Below are positions 34,532-43,241 of a DNA stretch of 64,000 nucleotides, one piece after another. The translations under genes and the position numbers were made by a program. Below the pieces are notes generated by a model that did not search any database, was not told where the DNA came from, and saw only the letters and a program-made list of their open reading frames with translations. Source of the stretch: Prevotella sp. (GTDB taxonomy: Bacteria > Bacteroidota > Bacteroidia > Bacteroidales > Bacteroidaceae); contig JALEJI010000011.1 in assembly GCA_022769825.1 (NCBI GenBank), positions 1 through 64,000 of the forward strand, in the 5' to 3' direction. Position 1 is the first letter of the stretch; every line of letters begins with the position of its first letter.

Positions 34532-36415
34532 ATGAAATACAGCTTAACTAAATGGTACCTCTCACGGAGTGCCCTGCCTTATTGGTGCATTATCGTAACC
34601 GACCTGATAATCGGCTTTCTCTCCGGCATTCTCGTGTATTGGTTCTACTATCGTGGGGCTATGACCTTAGGCAACATCCTGCCGCTGACAAAGACCATTG
34701 GCGTCTACCTTATCTTCTTCCTGATTGGCTTCCGCGCGTTCCACACGTATAGCGGCATCATACGCTATTCATCAGCCGACGACCTTCGGCGCATCTGCTG
34801 CGCGCAACTGTTGAGCTGCGTCCTTGCCGAGGTGTTCCACTACGCCGTGTATCACTTCCACCTTCCTTTCGTGCCCTTTGAGGGGCGGCAGGTGTTCTTG
34901 ATGTTTGTCATCTCCACGTTCCTGATGTGGAGCCTGCGCATACTGATGAGAACCCTCTACGAACAGTTGCTTGGCAAAAACGCTACCCACAACGTGCTTA
35001 TCTACGGTGTGCATTACGGCGCGATGGCCCTGGCGAGATCCATACAAGGCAACGCCGGCAACGGCAAGAGGTTCCGCCTAAGGGGTTTCATCTCTCCCGA
35101 CAACAAGTTGGAGAACAAGATAATAATGGGTCAGCGCACCTACCTAAACGACGCAAGCCTCGTGGACGTGATAAAGGACAAGGAAATAGACACCGTGCTG
35201 GTGTCTCCATTGGTGATACGGAATTTCCGCGAGGACAGCGCGTTGCAAGACCTGCTCCTCGGCCAGGACGTCAGCATCTACGTGATGAAAGACATGGAGA
35301 AATGGCACGAGGGCAAGGAAATCGACTCGAGCAAGCTCAAGGAGATTGAGATTTCCGACCTTCTTCCAAGAGACGAGATACAGGTTGACATCGACGCCAT
35401 TGGCACCATGCTGAGAGACAGCACCATACTCATCACGGGCTCGGCCGGAAGCATCGGCTCTGAGATAGTGAGGCAAGTGGCGACGTTCAACCCCGCCCAC
35501 ATGGTGCTCATCGACTCCGCCGAGACTCCGCAACACGACATCAGGCTGATGATGCGCAAGCGTTTCCCAAGCATCGACTGCCAGACCATAGTGGCAAGCA
35601 TCACGCAGAAGAAGCTGATGGACAAGATTTTCAAGACCAACCGTCCCGACTACGTGTTCCACGCCGCGGCCTATAAGCACGTGCCCATGATGGAGGACTC
35701 TCCATCCGAGGCCATCTACAACAATGTTTACGGCACGAAGATAATGGCAGACCTCAGCGTGAAATACGGCGTGAGGAAGTTTGTGATGATTTCCACCGAC
35801 AAGGCGGTGAACCCGACCAACGTCATGGGATGCTCTAAACGCCTGTGCGAGATTTACACGCAAAGCCTCAACGGCGCGCAAGAGACCACGGAGTTTGTAA
35901 CCACGCGTTTCGGCAACGTGCTGGGCAGCAACGGCTCGGTCATCCCGATATTTGAGAAGCAGATACGCAACGGCGGCCCCGTGACGGTGACCGACCCCAA
36001 CGTAACGCGCTTCTTCATGCTCATACCGGAAGCCTGCAAGCTCGTGTTGGAAGCTGGCACGCACGGGCACGGCGGACAGATATTCGTGTTCGACATGGGC
36101 AAGTCGGTGCGCATTTCCGACCTCGCCAAGCGCATGATAAAACTGTCTAACGCAAAGGACGTGAAGATAGTGTACACGGGATTACGCCCTGGCGAGAAGC
36201 TCTACGAGGAGGTGCTCGCCAACGAGGAGAGCACCGAACCCACGTTCAACAAGAAGATAAGGATTGCCAAGGTAAGGCAATACGAGTTTGGCCAAGTGTC
36301 GAAAGAAATCGACAACATCATCGAAACCGCGCTCACCTACGACCAAAATGCCGTAGTGGCCCTCATGAGACAGCTCGTGCCGGAATACAAGCCGGCTAAC
36401 AGCCAATGGGGATAA
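34532..36415 (+). CDS. CapD/FlaA1-like membrane nucleotide-sugar 4,6-dehydratase
   Basis: 627 residues from ATG 34532 (MKYSLTKWYLSR). Four N-terminal membrane helices are followed by two Rossmann-type domains, the layout of WbpM/PglF/CapD enzymes that convert UDP-GlcNAc to a 4-keto-6-deoxy sugar for surface glycans. The first, CoA-binding-like domain shows LIYGVHYGAMALARS. The extended SDR domain has ILITGSAGSIGSEIV, HAAAYKHVPMMED, and MISTDKAVNPTNVMG, where Met replaces the usual SDR Tyr as in this enzyme group, with the Lys nearby. No other glycan genes adjoin it. Confidence 0.92.
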   Translation: MKYSLTKWYLSRSALPYWCIIVTDLIIGFLSGILVYWFYYRGAMTLGNILPLTKTIGVYLIFFLIGFRAFHTYSGIIRYSSADDLRRICCAQLLSCVLAEVFHYAVYHFHLPFVPFEGRQVFLMFVISTFLMWSLRILMRTLYEQLLGKNATHNVLIYGVHYGAMALARSIQGNAGNGKRFRLRGFISPDNKLENKIIMGQRTYLNDASLVDVIKDKEIDTVLVSPLVIRNFREDSALQDLLLGQDVSIYVMKDMEKWHEGKEIDSSKLKEIEISDLLPRDEIQVDIDAIGTMLRDSTILITGSAGSIGSEIVRQVATFNPAHMVLIDSAETPQHDIRLMMRKRFPSIDCQTIVASITQKKLMDKIFKTNRPDYVFHAAAYKHVPMMEDSPSEAIYNNVYGTKIMADLSVKYGVRKFVMISTDKAVNPTNVMGCSKRLCEIYTQSLNGAQETTEFVTTRFGNVLGSNGSVIPIFEKQIRNGGPVTVTDPNVTRFFMLIPEACKLVLEAGTHGHGGQIFVFDMGKSVRISDLAKRMIKLSNAKDVKIVYTGLRPGEKLYEEVLANEESTEPTFNKKIRIAKVRQYEFGQVSKEIDNIIETALTYDQNAVVALMRQLVPEYKPANSQWG

Positions 36416-36423
36416 AGGAAAAT

Positions 36424-36808
36424 TGTAAAATATTATTGCCAAAAATTAACACTTGGAAGCCAGTGATTTTAGAGCGGAGAAACAGCTCGAGGCTACCCTC
36501 TGGGCAACCCCAGCAGCCAGTTTTCAGCCATTTTTCCTTGCCGTTACGGTGTAATCGCGTCGCGATTGCACTGTAACGGCGACGCGATTACGGTGTAACG
36601 GCAACGCGATTGCACTGTAACGGCGACGCGATTGCACTGTAACGGCGACCCCGATTGTCAGTTTCGGCATCACCTGAAAATCACCAAAAACACAATCGCT
36701 TAATAGTCAACGCTTTACCAAAACCGCCCATAATCGCGTCATTTCCAGCCAAGAGACAGCTCGGTTGAAAAAAATCGATTCTCAGACGACCATTTGTAAA
36801 ATATTATT
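36424..36808. repeat. Dispersed intergenic element, copy B, with 22-bp tandem array
   Basis: Homologue of the element at 9167-9550. Five 22-bp units occupy 36540-36649, with a degenerate sixth to 36671. The first unit is nearly the same as the first unit of copy A. Later units contain GCGATTGCACTGTAACGGCG. The outer ends are a 15-bp perfect direct repeat, TTGTAAAATATTATT (36423-36437 and 36794-36808). The segment between the left end and the array differs most between copies. It lies in the gap between two convergent genes. Confidence 0.85.
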
Positions 36809-36861
36809 ATCACATCAAATCGGTGCAAAACGGTTGGAAGACGGTGTGCGTAATTGGAGAA

Positions 36862-36905
36862 ACAACAAGGGCGACCACAAGTCTTCGTGGCCGCCCTTGT
36901 TGGCT
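36862..36905. terminator. Terminator between convergent genes
   Basis: CAACAAGGGCG and CGCCCTTGTTG form an 11-bp stem, extended inwards by CCAC/GTGG. T-rich sequence lies on both outer sides, so it can serve both the CapD-like gene and the murF-alr gene. Confidence 0.8.
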
Positions 36906-36925
36906 TTATTATTTGATTTATCGCG

Positions 36926-39400
36926 TCAGTCTTGGAAATACACTCGCTTCACGCGATTGCTGATGCCCGTGAGCACCTCATAAGGTATGGTGTCGAGCAC
37001 GTCGGAGAGAACCGTCACGGGCAGGTCGTCGCCGAAAATCTCAACGCTGTCGCCTTCCTTGCACGGTATGCCCGTGACATCTATCATGGCCACGTCCATG
37101 CAGATGTTGCCCACGTATTCGGCCTTATGTCCGTTGACCAGGCAATAGCAATGACGGTTGCCAAGATGGCGGTTCAGGCCGTCGGCGTAGCCAATAGGTA
37201 TGGCGGCTATCACGCTGTCGTGGTCTATCGTGCCCTTACGGCTATAACCCACGGTGTCGCCCGCCGGCACGTTGCGCAACTGCAATATGGTGGTCTTCAA
37301 TGTAGACACATTGTTGATGACATGGTTGTTGCGACTGTTGATGCCATACAGGCCAAGGCCAAGACGGCACATGTCGAGCTGGCGCTCAGGGAAATGCTCT
37401 ATGCCCGCCGAGTTGTCGATGTGGCGGAGTATCTTATGGCTGAAAGCGGCCTGCAACTTGCGGCTGCCCTTGTCGAAGAGCTCGAACTGGTGGGCGGAGA
37501 AGGCGTCGAAGTCGTCGCTGTCGGAACCCACGAAATGGGAGAACACCGAGCGGGGTATGATGGCGTCTTGATGCTTCAGCCTGTCGATGAGCTTGTCGAT
37601 GTCCTTCTCCGGGTCGAAGCCAAGGCGGTGCATGCCCGTGTCGAGCTTTATGTGTACGGGCCAGCCCGTTATGCCCTCTTTCTCGGCCGCTTTCACGAGA
37701 GCGTCGAGCAGGCGGAAAGAGTAGACCTCCGGCTCAAGGTCGTAGTCGAACATCGTCTTGAACGCCGACATCTCCGGGTTCATTATCATGATATTCGACG
37801 TGATGCCGTTGCGGCGCAGCGTGGCACCCTCATCGGCCACGGCCACGGCGAGATAGTCAACGCGATGGTCTTGCAGCGTCTTGGCAATCTCCACGCTGCC
37901 CGCCCCATAAGCGTCGGCCTTTATCATGCACACGAGCTTGGTCTCGGGCTTCATGAACGAGCGGTAATAGTTGAGGTTGGCCACCACGGCGTTGAGGTTC
38001 ACCTCCAGCACCGTCTCGTGCACCTTCTCCACGAGGAGGTCGGTGATTTGGTCGAAGCCAAACTGCCGCGCGCCCTTGATGAGGATGACCTCATCGCGCA
38101 GCGTGCGAAACACCGTAGAGTCGAGAAACGAGCTGACGCTGCTGAAGAAGAACGAGTCCTTGATGTCTATCCTGTTGGCATTGTCAGACACCACCGGGCC
38201 TATGCCGATAAACTTCTCCACGCCACGCTCCTTTGCCAAGCGGCTCACCTCGCGATAGAGGTCGGCAGGGTTCATGCCGCTCTGCTGTATGTCGCTGAGG
38301 ATGAGCGTGCGGCGACGGCCCTTGTGGTCGGGACGGCGGTTCATGAAGTCGAGGGCTATGTCGAGCGAATTGATGTCGGAGTTGTAAGAGTCGTTGATGA
38401 GCGTGCAGCCATGACGGCCCTCTTTCACCTCAAGGCGCATGGCTATCGGCTCAAGCTGGGCCATGCGCTCTTTCAGCGCGTCAGCGCCCACGCCGAGGCG
38501 CATGGCCACGATGGCGGTGACGATAGAATCCTCGATGCTGGCATCGTCGATAAACGGGATGGTATAGCTGCCCTCCACATTATTATATATAAAGTCGACA
38601 GTGGTGTCGCCCTCTGTCTTCACCACATTCTTGACAAACATCTTTGCGCCGGCGTCCTTGCGCGACCAGCAGAGCTTCTCGCCCTTGTAGTCGGACGCGG
38701 CAACGAGCCGAGCCACGGTGTCGTCGTCGGCATTGTAGACTATGACCTGCGCGTCGTGGAAGAGGATGAGCTTCTCCTTGCACTTGGCCTCCATCGACGT
38801 GAAGTTCTCTTGGTGTGCCGCGCCGAGGTTGGTAAGCACCGCTATCGTTGGCTGTATGATGTCGCGCAGGGCGAGCATCTCGCCTGGCTTGCTTATGCCA
38901 GCCTCGAAGACGCCAACCTTCGTGTCGTCGTTCATCAGCCACACCGACAATGGCACGCCAATCTGCGAGTTGTAGGAACGTGGCGAGCGAGTCACGAAAC
39001 AGTCGGGCGAGAGCACCTGATAGAGCCATTCCTTGACCACGGTCTTGCCATTGGAGCCCGTGATGCCCACTATTGGTATGTTGAACTCGTCGCGGTGGCG
39101 CTCAGCAAGACGCTGCAGGGCCTCCAAGGTGTCGGTGACTTTAAGGAAGTTGCCCTGTGGGAAGCGAGCCTGGTAATTGTCGGGCACGGATGTCACAACG
39201 AAGTTGCGCACGCCACGCAGGTAAAGGTTTTGGATATACTTATGACCGTCGTTGCGCTCCGACTTGATCGCGAAAAACAAGGTTTCCTCGGGGAAACAAA
39301 GCGAACGGCTGTCAGTAAGCAAGAACGCGATATTGGCATCCGCAGTCCCATAGCGACGCGCACCGATGAGGGTGGTGATTTTCTCAATGGTATAAGTCAT
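36926..39400 (-). CDS. Bifunctional MurF-alanine racemase
   Basis: 824-residue fusion typical of Bacteroidetes. The N-terminal MurF part (about 1-450) adds D-Ala-D-Ala to the UDP-MurNAc tripeptide; its ATP loop is GITGSNGKTVVKEW and the Mur-ligase segment TLINDSYNSDINSLDIAL is present. The C-terminal alanine racemase part (about 455-824) makes D-Ala from L-Ala. Its PLP Lys lies in VCMIKADAYGAG and the second catalytic Tyr region is VGYSRKG. The fusion couples D-Ala production to its use in the cytoplasm. The 850-residue plus-strand ORF over it is an antisense shadow. Confidence 0.96.
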   Translation of the reverse strand: MTYTIEKITTLIGARRYGTADANIAFLLTDSRSLCFPEETLFFAIKSERNDGHKYIQNLYLRGVRNFVVTSVPDNYQARFPQGNFLKVTDTLEALQRLAERHRDEFNIPIVGITGSNGKTVVKEWLYQVLSPDCFVTRSPRSYNSQIGVPLSVWLMNDDTKVGVFEAGISKPGEMLALRDIIQPTIAVLTNLGAAHQENFTSMEAKCKEKLILFHDAQVIVYNADDDTVARLVAASDYKGEKLCWSRKDAGAKMFVKNVVKTEGDTTVDFIYNNVEGSYTIPFIDDASIEDSIVTAIVAMRLGVGADALKERMAQLEPIAMRLEVKEGRHGCTLINDSYNSDINSLDIALDFMNRRPDHKGRRRTLILSDIQQSGMNPADLYREVSRLAKERGVEKFIGIGPVVSDNANRIDIKDSFFFSSVSSFLDSTVFRTLRDEVILIKGARQFGFDQITDLLVEKVHETVLEVNLNAVVANLNYYRSFMKPETKLVCMIKADAYGAGSVEIAKTLQDHRVDYLAVAVADEGATLRRNGITSNIMIMNPEMSAFKTMFDYDLEPEVYSFRLLDALVKAAEKEGITGWPVHIKLDTGMHRLGFDPEKDIDKLIDRLKHQDAIIPRSVFSHFVGSDSDDFDAFSAHQFELFDKGSRKLQAAFSHKILRHIDNSAGIEHFPERQLDMCRLGLGLYGINSRNNHVINNVSTLKTTILQLRNVPAGDTVGYSRKGTIDHDSVIAAIPIGYADGLNRHLGNRHCYCLVNGHKAEYVGNICMDVAMIDVTGIPCKEGDSVEIFGDDLPVTVLSDVLDTIPYEVLTGISNRVKRVYFQD

Positions 39401-39424
39401 TGGTATTGCTTTTATAAATCTGCT

Positions 39425-39457
39425 GCAAAGTTAATAAAAAAGTCTATACGGCGACAA
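39425..39457 (-). promoter_or_regulatory. Predicted promoter of the murF-alr gene
   Basis: Minus strand TTG, 21-nt spacer, TAACTTTGC, 25 bp upstream of the ATG at 39400. Confidence 0.6.
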
Positions 39458-39487
39458 GCAATTCGGATAAAAGAAACGTGGTAGCCG

Positions 39488-41395
39488 CTATTCGGCGGGC
39501 AACAAGTTCATCTGGCACTCGCCGCAACGGAAATCGAGACGGAAGCCTCGCCCGTCGCCGAGCCTCAATGTCAACGGCTCGCGCCACTCCGGTTTCTTGC
39601 CGCCACGTCGCACGCAGAAGCCGAGCTCGTAGCGTATGCAATAGCGGCACTGCATGGCCACCACGCCTCTCGGCTCAGCCGTCTCCAAGGCTGGCTCCAT
39701 GCCGCTCAGGCCGTGGGCTTCGTAGAAGGCGCGGGCCTCACGGTTGGCAACATTGAAAAGATAGGGGTATTTCTTGTACTCCTCCGACCAGAAACGCGCC
39801 GGCGCGCCAGTGCCCTCTTGGTCGCGGGTCAGGCCCACGTCGGCAGTCGCCTTCTCAAGGGCATTGCCGTAGGCCTCCACCGCGTCGCGCCGGAGCTGCG
39901 CCAAGACGCTGGAAGGAATGAACAAGCCCTTGGCGTCTTGGTCGATGGTCAAGCCCTTCTGCTCGAAGATGGTGCCTCCGAGCTTGGAGAGTTGCTTGCG
40001 TATGTTGTCCTCTTGCGGGCGGTTGGCCCGCTGGTGCTCAAAAGGCGTCGCCACGGCCCACTCCAACGTCTTCCCCTCACCGGTGTCTACCGTCATGGCA
40101 AGGCGGAAACCGTCGGGCGTGGCACCAAACTCCATCGACACGGGTACGACCCTGCGCGCCGTCTCGCCCGCCAAGGCCTTGCCAAAGGCCACGTCGTTGT
40201 TGCGGTACAGCGACATGCCCCTCCGCAAGCCGCGAGGCATATGGAACGGGAAGAGGCGGTTGCCTTCCACCCTGTTCACGCGGAAGCCCTCGAGCAGCTC
40301 GCCCTGCCGGGCACTGCCGTCAGCCTGGTCCTTGGCAAAGCATAGGCCGTCGCCATTGGCAAACGCCGCCATGCCCGACACGCGGAAAGAATCGCCACGA
40401 AGGTCTTTCACCGTGCCCACGAACTCGCCGAGGGCCTTGGGCGTGAACATGGTGGACAAGCCATGCTGACGGCCTCTAAGGAAATAATCGGTATAGCCGC
40501 GGTTGAACGTCTTGGCGAGGTCTGGCTGGAAAGCATAGTCCACCCTGCCCCACGAGGCGCGGCGATAGTCGCCGCCACGACGCTTGATAATTTCGTTGAG
40601 ACGTTGCGAGTAGGCCGCCACGACGTTCTTCACGTAGTCGGCGTCTTTCAGCCTGCCTTCTATCTTGAACGACGACGCACCAGCGTCGGCAAGCTGCTCA
40701 AGGTGGTCCACATGGCACATGTCTTTCATCGACAGGAGGTAGCGGTCTTTTACCACCACCCTGCCGTCGGCATCCACGAGGTCATAGCTCATCCGGCACA
40801 CCTGGGCACACTCGCCACGGTTTGCCGAGCGACCGAAAAGGCACTGCGAGACATAGCACTGACCCGAATAGCTCACGCAGAGCGCGCCATGCACGAAGAC
40901 CTCGAGCTCCACTTCGGGCACGGCCTCGTGGATGGCCTTTATCTCATCTACCGACAACTCCCTGGCCAGCACCGCGCGCGTGAAACCGAGGTCGCGAAGC
41001 CACGCCACCTTTTCCGCCGTGCGGTTGTCCATCTGCGTGGAGGCGTGAAGGAGCGGCACGCGCCCCACCTTGGCCAAGGCCACGCGACGCATGGCAAGCG
41101 TCGACATGTCCTGCACGAGGAGGGCATCCACGCCCACCTCGGCAAGCCGCGTGATGAGCTCTTGCGTAGCCGACAGCTCATCTTCGTAGATGATGGTGTT
41201 GACGGTGACATACACTTTCGCCCCGAAGAGATGGGCGAAATCGCACAAGGCGTGAATGTCGGCGACGCTGTTGCCCGCCGAGGCGCGCGCGCCAAAGTGG
41301 TCGGCGCCGATATACACGGCATCGGCGCCGTGGCTGATGGCGGCAATGCCGCACTCCAAGTTCTTGGCTGGCGCCAAGAGTTCCAATGTTCTCAT
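39488..41395 (-). CDS. rlhA: U32 family protein, RlhA-like 23S rRNA hydroxylase
   Basis: 635 residues from the ATG of MRTLELLAPAKNLE (41395); the track start is 8 codons earlier. The U32 domain shows AISHGADAVYIGADHFGARA, FVHGALCVSYSGQCY with GRSANRGECAQVCR, and FKIEGRLKDADYVKNV. A DUF3656-like middle and a Cys-rich C-terminus (CRYCIRYELGFC; CGEC) follow. Length, the middle domain and the C-terminal cysteines match E. coli RlhA (YdcP), which hydroxylates C2501 of 23S rRNA, rather than the shorter U32 proteins. The older name, collagenase-like peptidase, is probably misleading. Confidence 0.85.
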   Translation of the reverse strand: MRTLELLAPAKNLECGIAAISHGADAVYIGADHFGARASAGNSVADIHALCDFAHLFGAKVYVTVNTIIYEDELSATQELITRLAEVGVDALLVQDMSTLAMRRVALAKVGRVPLLHASTQMDNRTAEKVAWLRDLGFTRAVLARELSVDEIKAIHEAVPEVELEVFVHGALCVSYSGQCYVSQCLFGRSANRGECAQVCRMSYDLVDADGRVVVKDRYLLSMKDMCHVDHLEQLADAGASSFKIEGRLKDADYVKNVVAAYSQRLNEIIKRRGGDYRRASWGRVDYAFQPDLAKTFNRGYTDYFLRGRQHGLSTMFTPKALGEFVGTVKDLRGDSFRVSGMAAFANGDGLCFAKDQADGSARQGELLEGFRVNRVEGNRLFPFHMPRGLRRGMSLYRNNDVAFGKALAGETARRVVPVSMEFGATPDGFRLAMTVDTGEGKTLEWAVATPFEHQRANRPQEDNIRKQLSKLGGTIFEQKGLTIDQDAKGLFIPSSVLAQLRRDAVEAYGNALEKATADVGLTRDQEGTGAPARFWSEEYKKYPYLFNVANREARAFYEAHGLSGMEPALETAEPRGVVAMQCRYCIRYELGFCVRRGGKKPEWREPLTLRLGDGRGFRLDFRCGECQMNLLPAE

Positions 41396-41498
41396 GTATG
41401 GAAACAAATGAAGGGGCACGTGCGAGCAGGCACAAACCCCTTCGGTTGAACTGTGAAAACCAGGATCACCTCAAAGGGCGAGGCTGGCTGGTTGCCGT

Positions 41499-42722
41499 TT
41501 ACTCGTTGAAGCCTTCCGTGAGCTGGCAAATCCTCACGATGACCTCCACGGCCTTTTGCATGACCTGGATGGAGACGAACTCGTAAGGGCCATGGAAGTT
41601 GACTCCGCCGGCGAAGATATTCGGGCAGGGCAAGCCACGGAACGACAGCTGCGCGCCGTCGGTGCCGCCACGGATAGGCTCCACCTTCGGCCTGACGCCG
41701 CTCTCTTGCATGGCCTTGAGCACGATGTCGATGACATACATGTTGGGGTCTATTTTCTCCTTCATGTTGTAGTACTGGTCCTTGATGTCTATCGTCACGG
41801 TGCCCTCGCCATACTTGGCGTTCATCTCTTCCGCGATGTGCTCCATGAAGTCCTTGCGCTGCTCAAACTTCTTGCGGTCGTGGTCGCGTATGATGTAGGA
41901 GAGCTTGGCCTCCTCGCAATGGCTGTTGATGGAGAGCAAGTGGTAGAAGCCCTCGTAGCCCTCGGTGGTCTCAGGTATGTCGGTGTCTGGTATGTGGCTG
42001 TTGAATTCGCAGGCCAGGCGCGAGGCGTTGATCATCTTGCCCTTGGCGTAGCCCGTGTGCACGCTCACGCCCTTGATGGTGACCTTGGCGCCGGCGGCGT
42101 TGAAGTTCTCGTATTCCAAGTCGCCGATGTCGCCACCGTCCATGGTGTAAGCCCATTGGCAACCAAACTTCTCCACGTCGAAGTGGTGGGCGCCCATGCC
42201 AATCTCCTCGTCGGGGTTGAAACCCACGCGGATGTCGCCATGCTTAATCTCAGGATGATCCTTCAAGTAGCACATGGCCTGCACTATCTCTGCGATGCCA
42301 GCCTTGTCGTCGGCGCCAAGGAGCGTGGTGCCATCGGTCACGATAAGGTCCTCGCCCTTGTGCTGCAGCAGCTCCGGGAACTTCTTGGGAGAGGAGACGA
42401 TGCCGGGAGAGAGCTCTATGTCGCCCCCGTCGTAGTTATTCACGACGCGCGCCTTGATATTGGCGCCGCTCGCGTCGAGGGCCGTGTCGTAGTGGGAGAT
42501 GAAGCCTATCGTGGGCGCGTCTTTCTTGGTGTTGCCGGGCAGGGTGGCATAGATGTAACCCATGTCGTCCATTTCCACGTCTTGCAACCCCTCGCGCTCC
42601 AGCTCTTCCTTCAGGTATTTGGCGAAGATGAGCTGCTTGGAGGTACTGGGCACGGTCGAAGAGTCTTCTGCCGACTGCGTGTCAAACTTTGTGTAATTGA
42701 TGAATCTTTCTACTATATCCAT
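41499..42722 (-). CDS. pepT: Peptidase T (tripeptide aminopeptidase)
   Basis: 407-residue M20B zinc peptidase that removes N-terminal residues from tripeptides in the cytoplasm. Visible hallmarks are [10 protein letters not shown] with zinc His and Asp, [14 protein letters not shown] with the bridging Asp, [14 protein letters not shown] with catalytic Glu-Glu, and [18 protein letters not shown]. The C-terminal [19 protein letters not shown] and [12 protein letters not shown] are also conserved. It ends 103 bp upstream of the rlhA-like gene, on the same strand. Confidence 0.96.
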   Translation of the reverse strand: MDIVERFINYTKFDTQSAEDSSTVPSTSKQLIFAKYLKEELEREGLQDVEMDDMGYIYATLPGNTKKDAPTIGFISHYDTALDASGANIKARVVNNYDGGDIELSPGIVSSPKKFPELLQHKGEDLIVTDGTTLLGADDKAGIAEIVQAMCYLKDHPEIKHGDIRVGFNPDEEIGMGAHHFDVEKFGCQWAYTMDGGDIGDLEYENFNAAGAKVTIKGVSVHTGYAKGKMINASRLACEFNSHIPDTDIPETTEGYEGFYHLLSINSHCEEAKLSYIIRDHDRKKFEQRKDFMEHIAEEMNAKYGEGTVTIDIKDQYYNMKEKIDPNMYVIDIVLKAMQESGVRPKVEPIRGGTDGAQLSFRGLPCPNIFAGGVNFHGPYEFVSIQVMQKAVEVIVRICQLTEGFNE

Positions 42723-42752
42723 ATTTCGCGTAAGTCGCTTGATTATACTATT

Positions 42753-42761
42753 GCAAAAGTA
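42753..42761 (-). promoter_or_regulatory. Predicted -7 element of pepT
   Basis: TACTTTTGC on the minus strand, 31 bp upstream of the pepT ATG. The nearest TTG is 23 nt further upstream. Confidence 0.45.
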
Positions 42762-43241
42762 GTGGTTTTTATAAACAAGCCGAACAAATATGGCTTAATT
42801 ATTATTAAAACCACATATTTATATTATAAGGCCATTGCCCATGGCGGAGGGCGAAAGGGCCTCTACGGTGGAACGGCGACGAGGGCGCGATGAAGCCGCG
42901 ACGGCTTTTCAGCGGGAAGCCTAACGACCACGAGCCACATGCCGGCGACAAGGCACATTTATCGGAAAAACAATGCGTTTCAGCACAAAGCCGCAGCTAT
43001 GTTTTAACAGGAACCACTTAACTACTTGATTGCCAAAAGAGAATAAAAAAGTTGAAAAAAAGAAGATAAAACGTCTCCGACTTATCAAACTTTTTACTAC
43101 TTTTGCAATCGGAAACGAACAAAAACAGACAACTTCGGGAAAGAGAAGAAAGCATAAAGTTATCCAAAATGGAAAACTTTTGTTTCTTAAATTAAGAAAA
43201 AGTTTCCCGTTTTTGTGCATGAAAAATATTACAAGACAGCC
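42762..43241. other. Intergenic region between pepT and nrdD
   Basis: 480 bp. It contains a GC-rich patch (about 42840-42960) with no convincing gene, a -7 element TACTTTTGC on the plus strand at 43098-43106, and a near-palindromic A/T-rich hairpin at about 43170-43208 that would lie in the nrdD leader. No clear NrdR box was recognised. Confidence 0.5.

Noticed and set aside
36932-39484. 850-residue plus-strand ORF opposite murF-alr
   Set aside because: Antisense shadow of a GC-rich gene; rich in Val, His and Arg with no recognisable domain, while the minus strand encodes a clear fusion enzyme.
41556-42893. 445-residue plus-strand ORF opposite pepT
   Set aside because: Antisense shadow of a well-conserved peptidase gene.
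42840-42960. GC-rich short frames between pepT and nrdD
   Set aside because: Short and Arg-rich, with no start context or recognisable motif on either strand.
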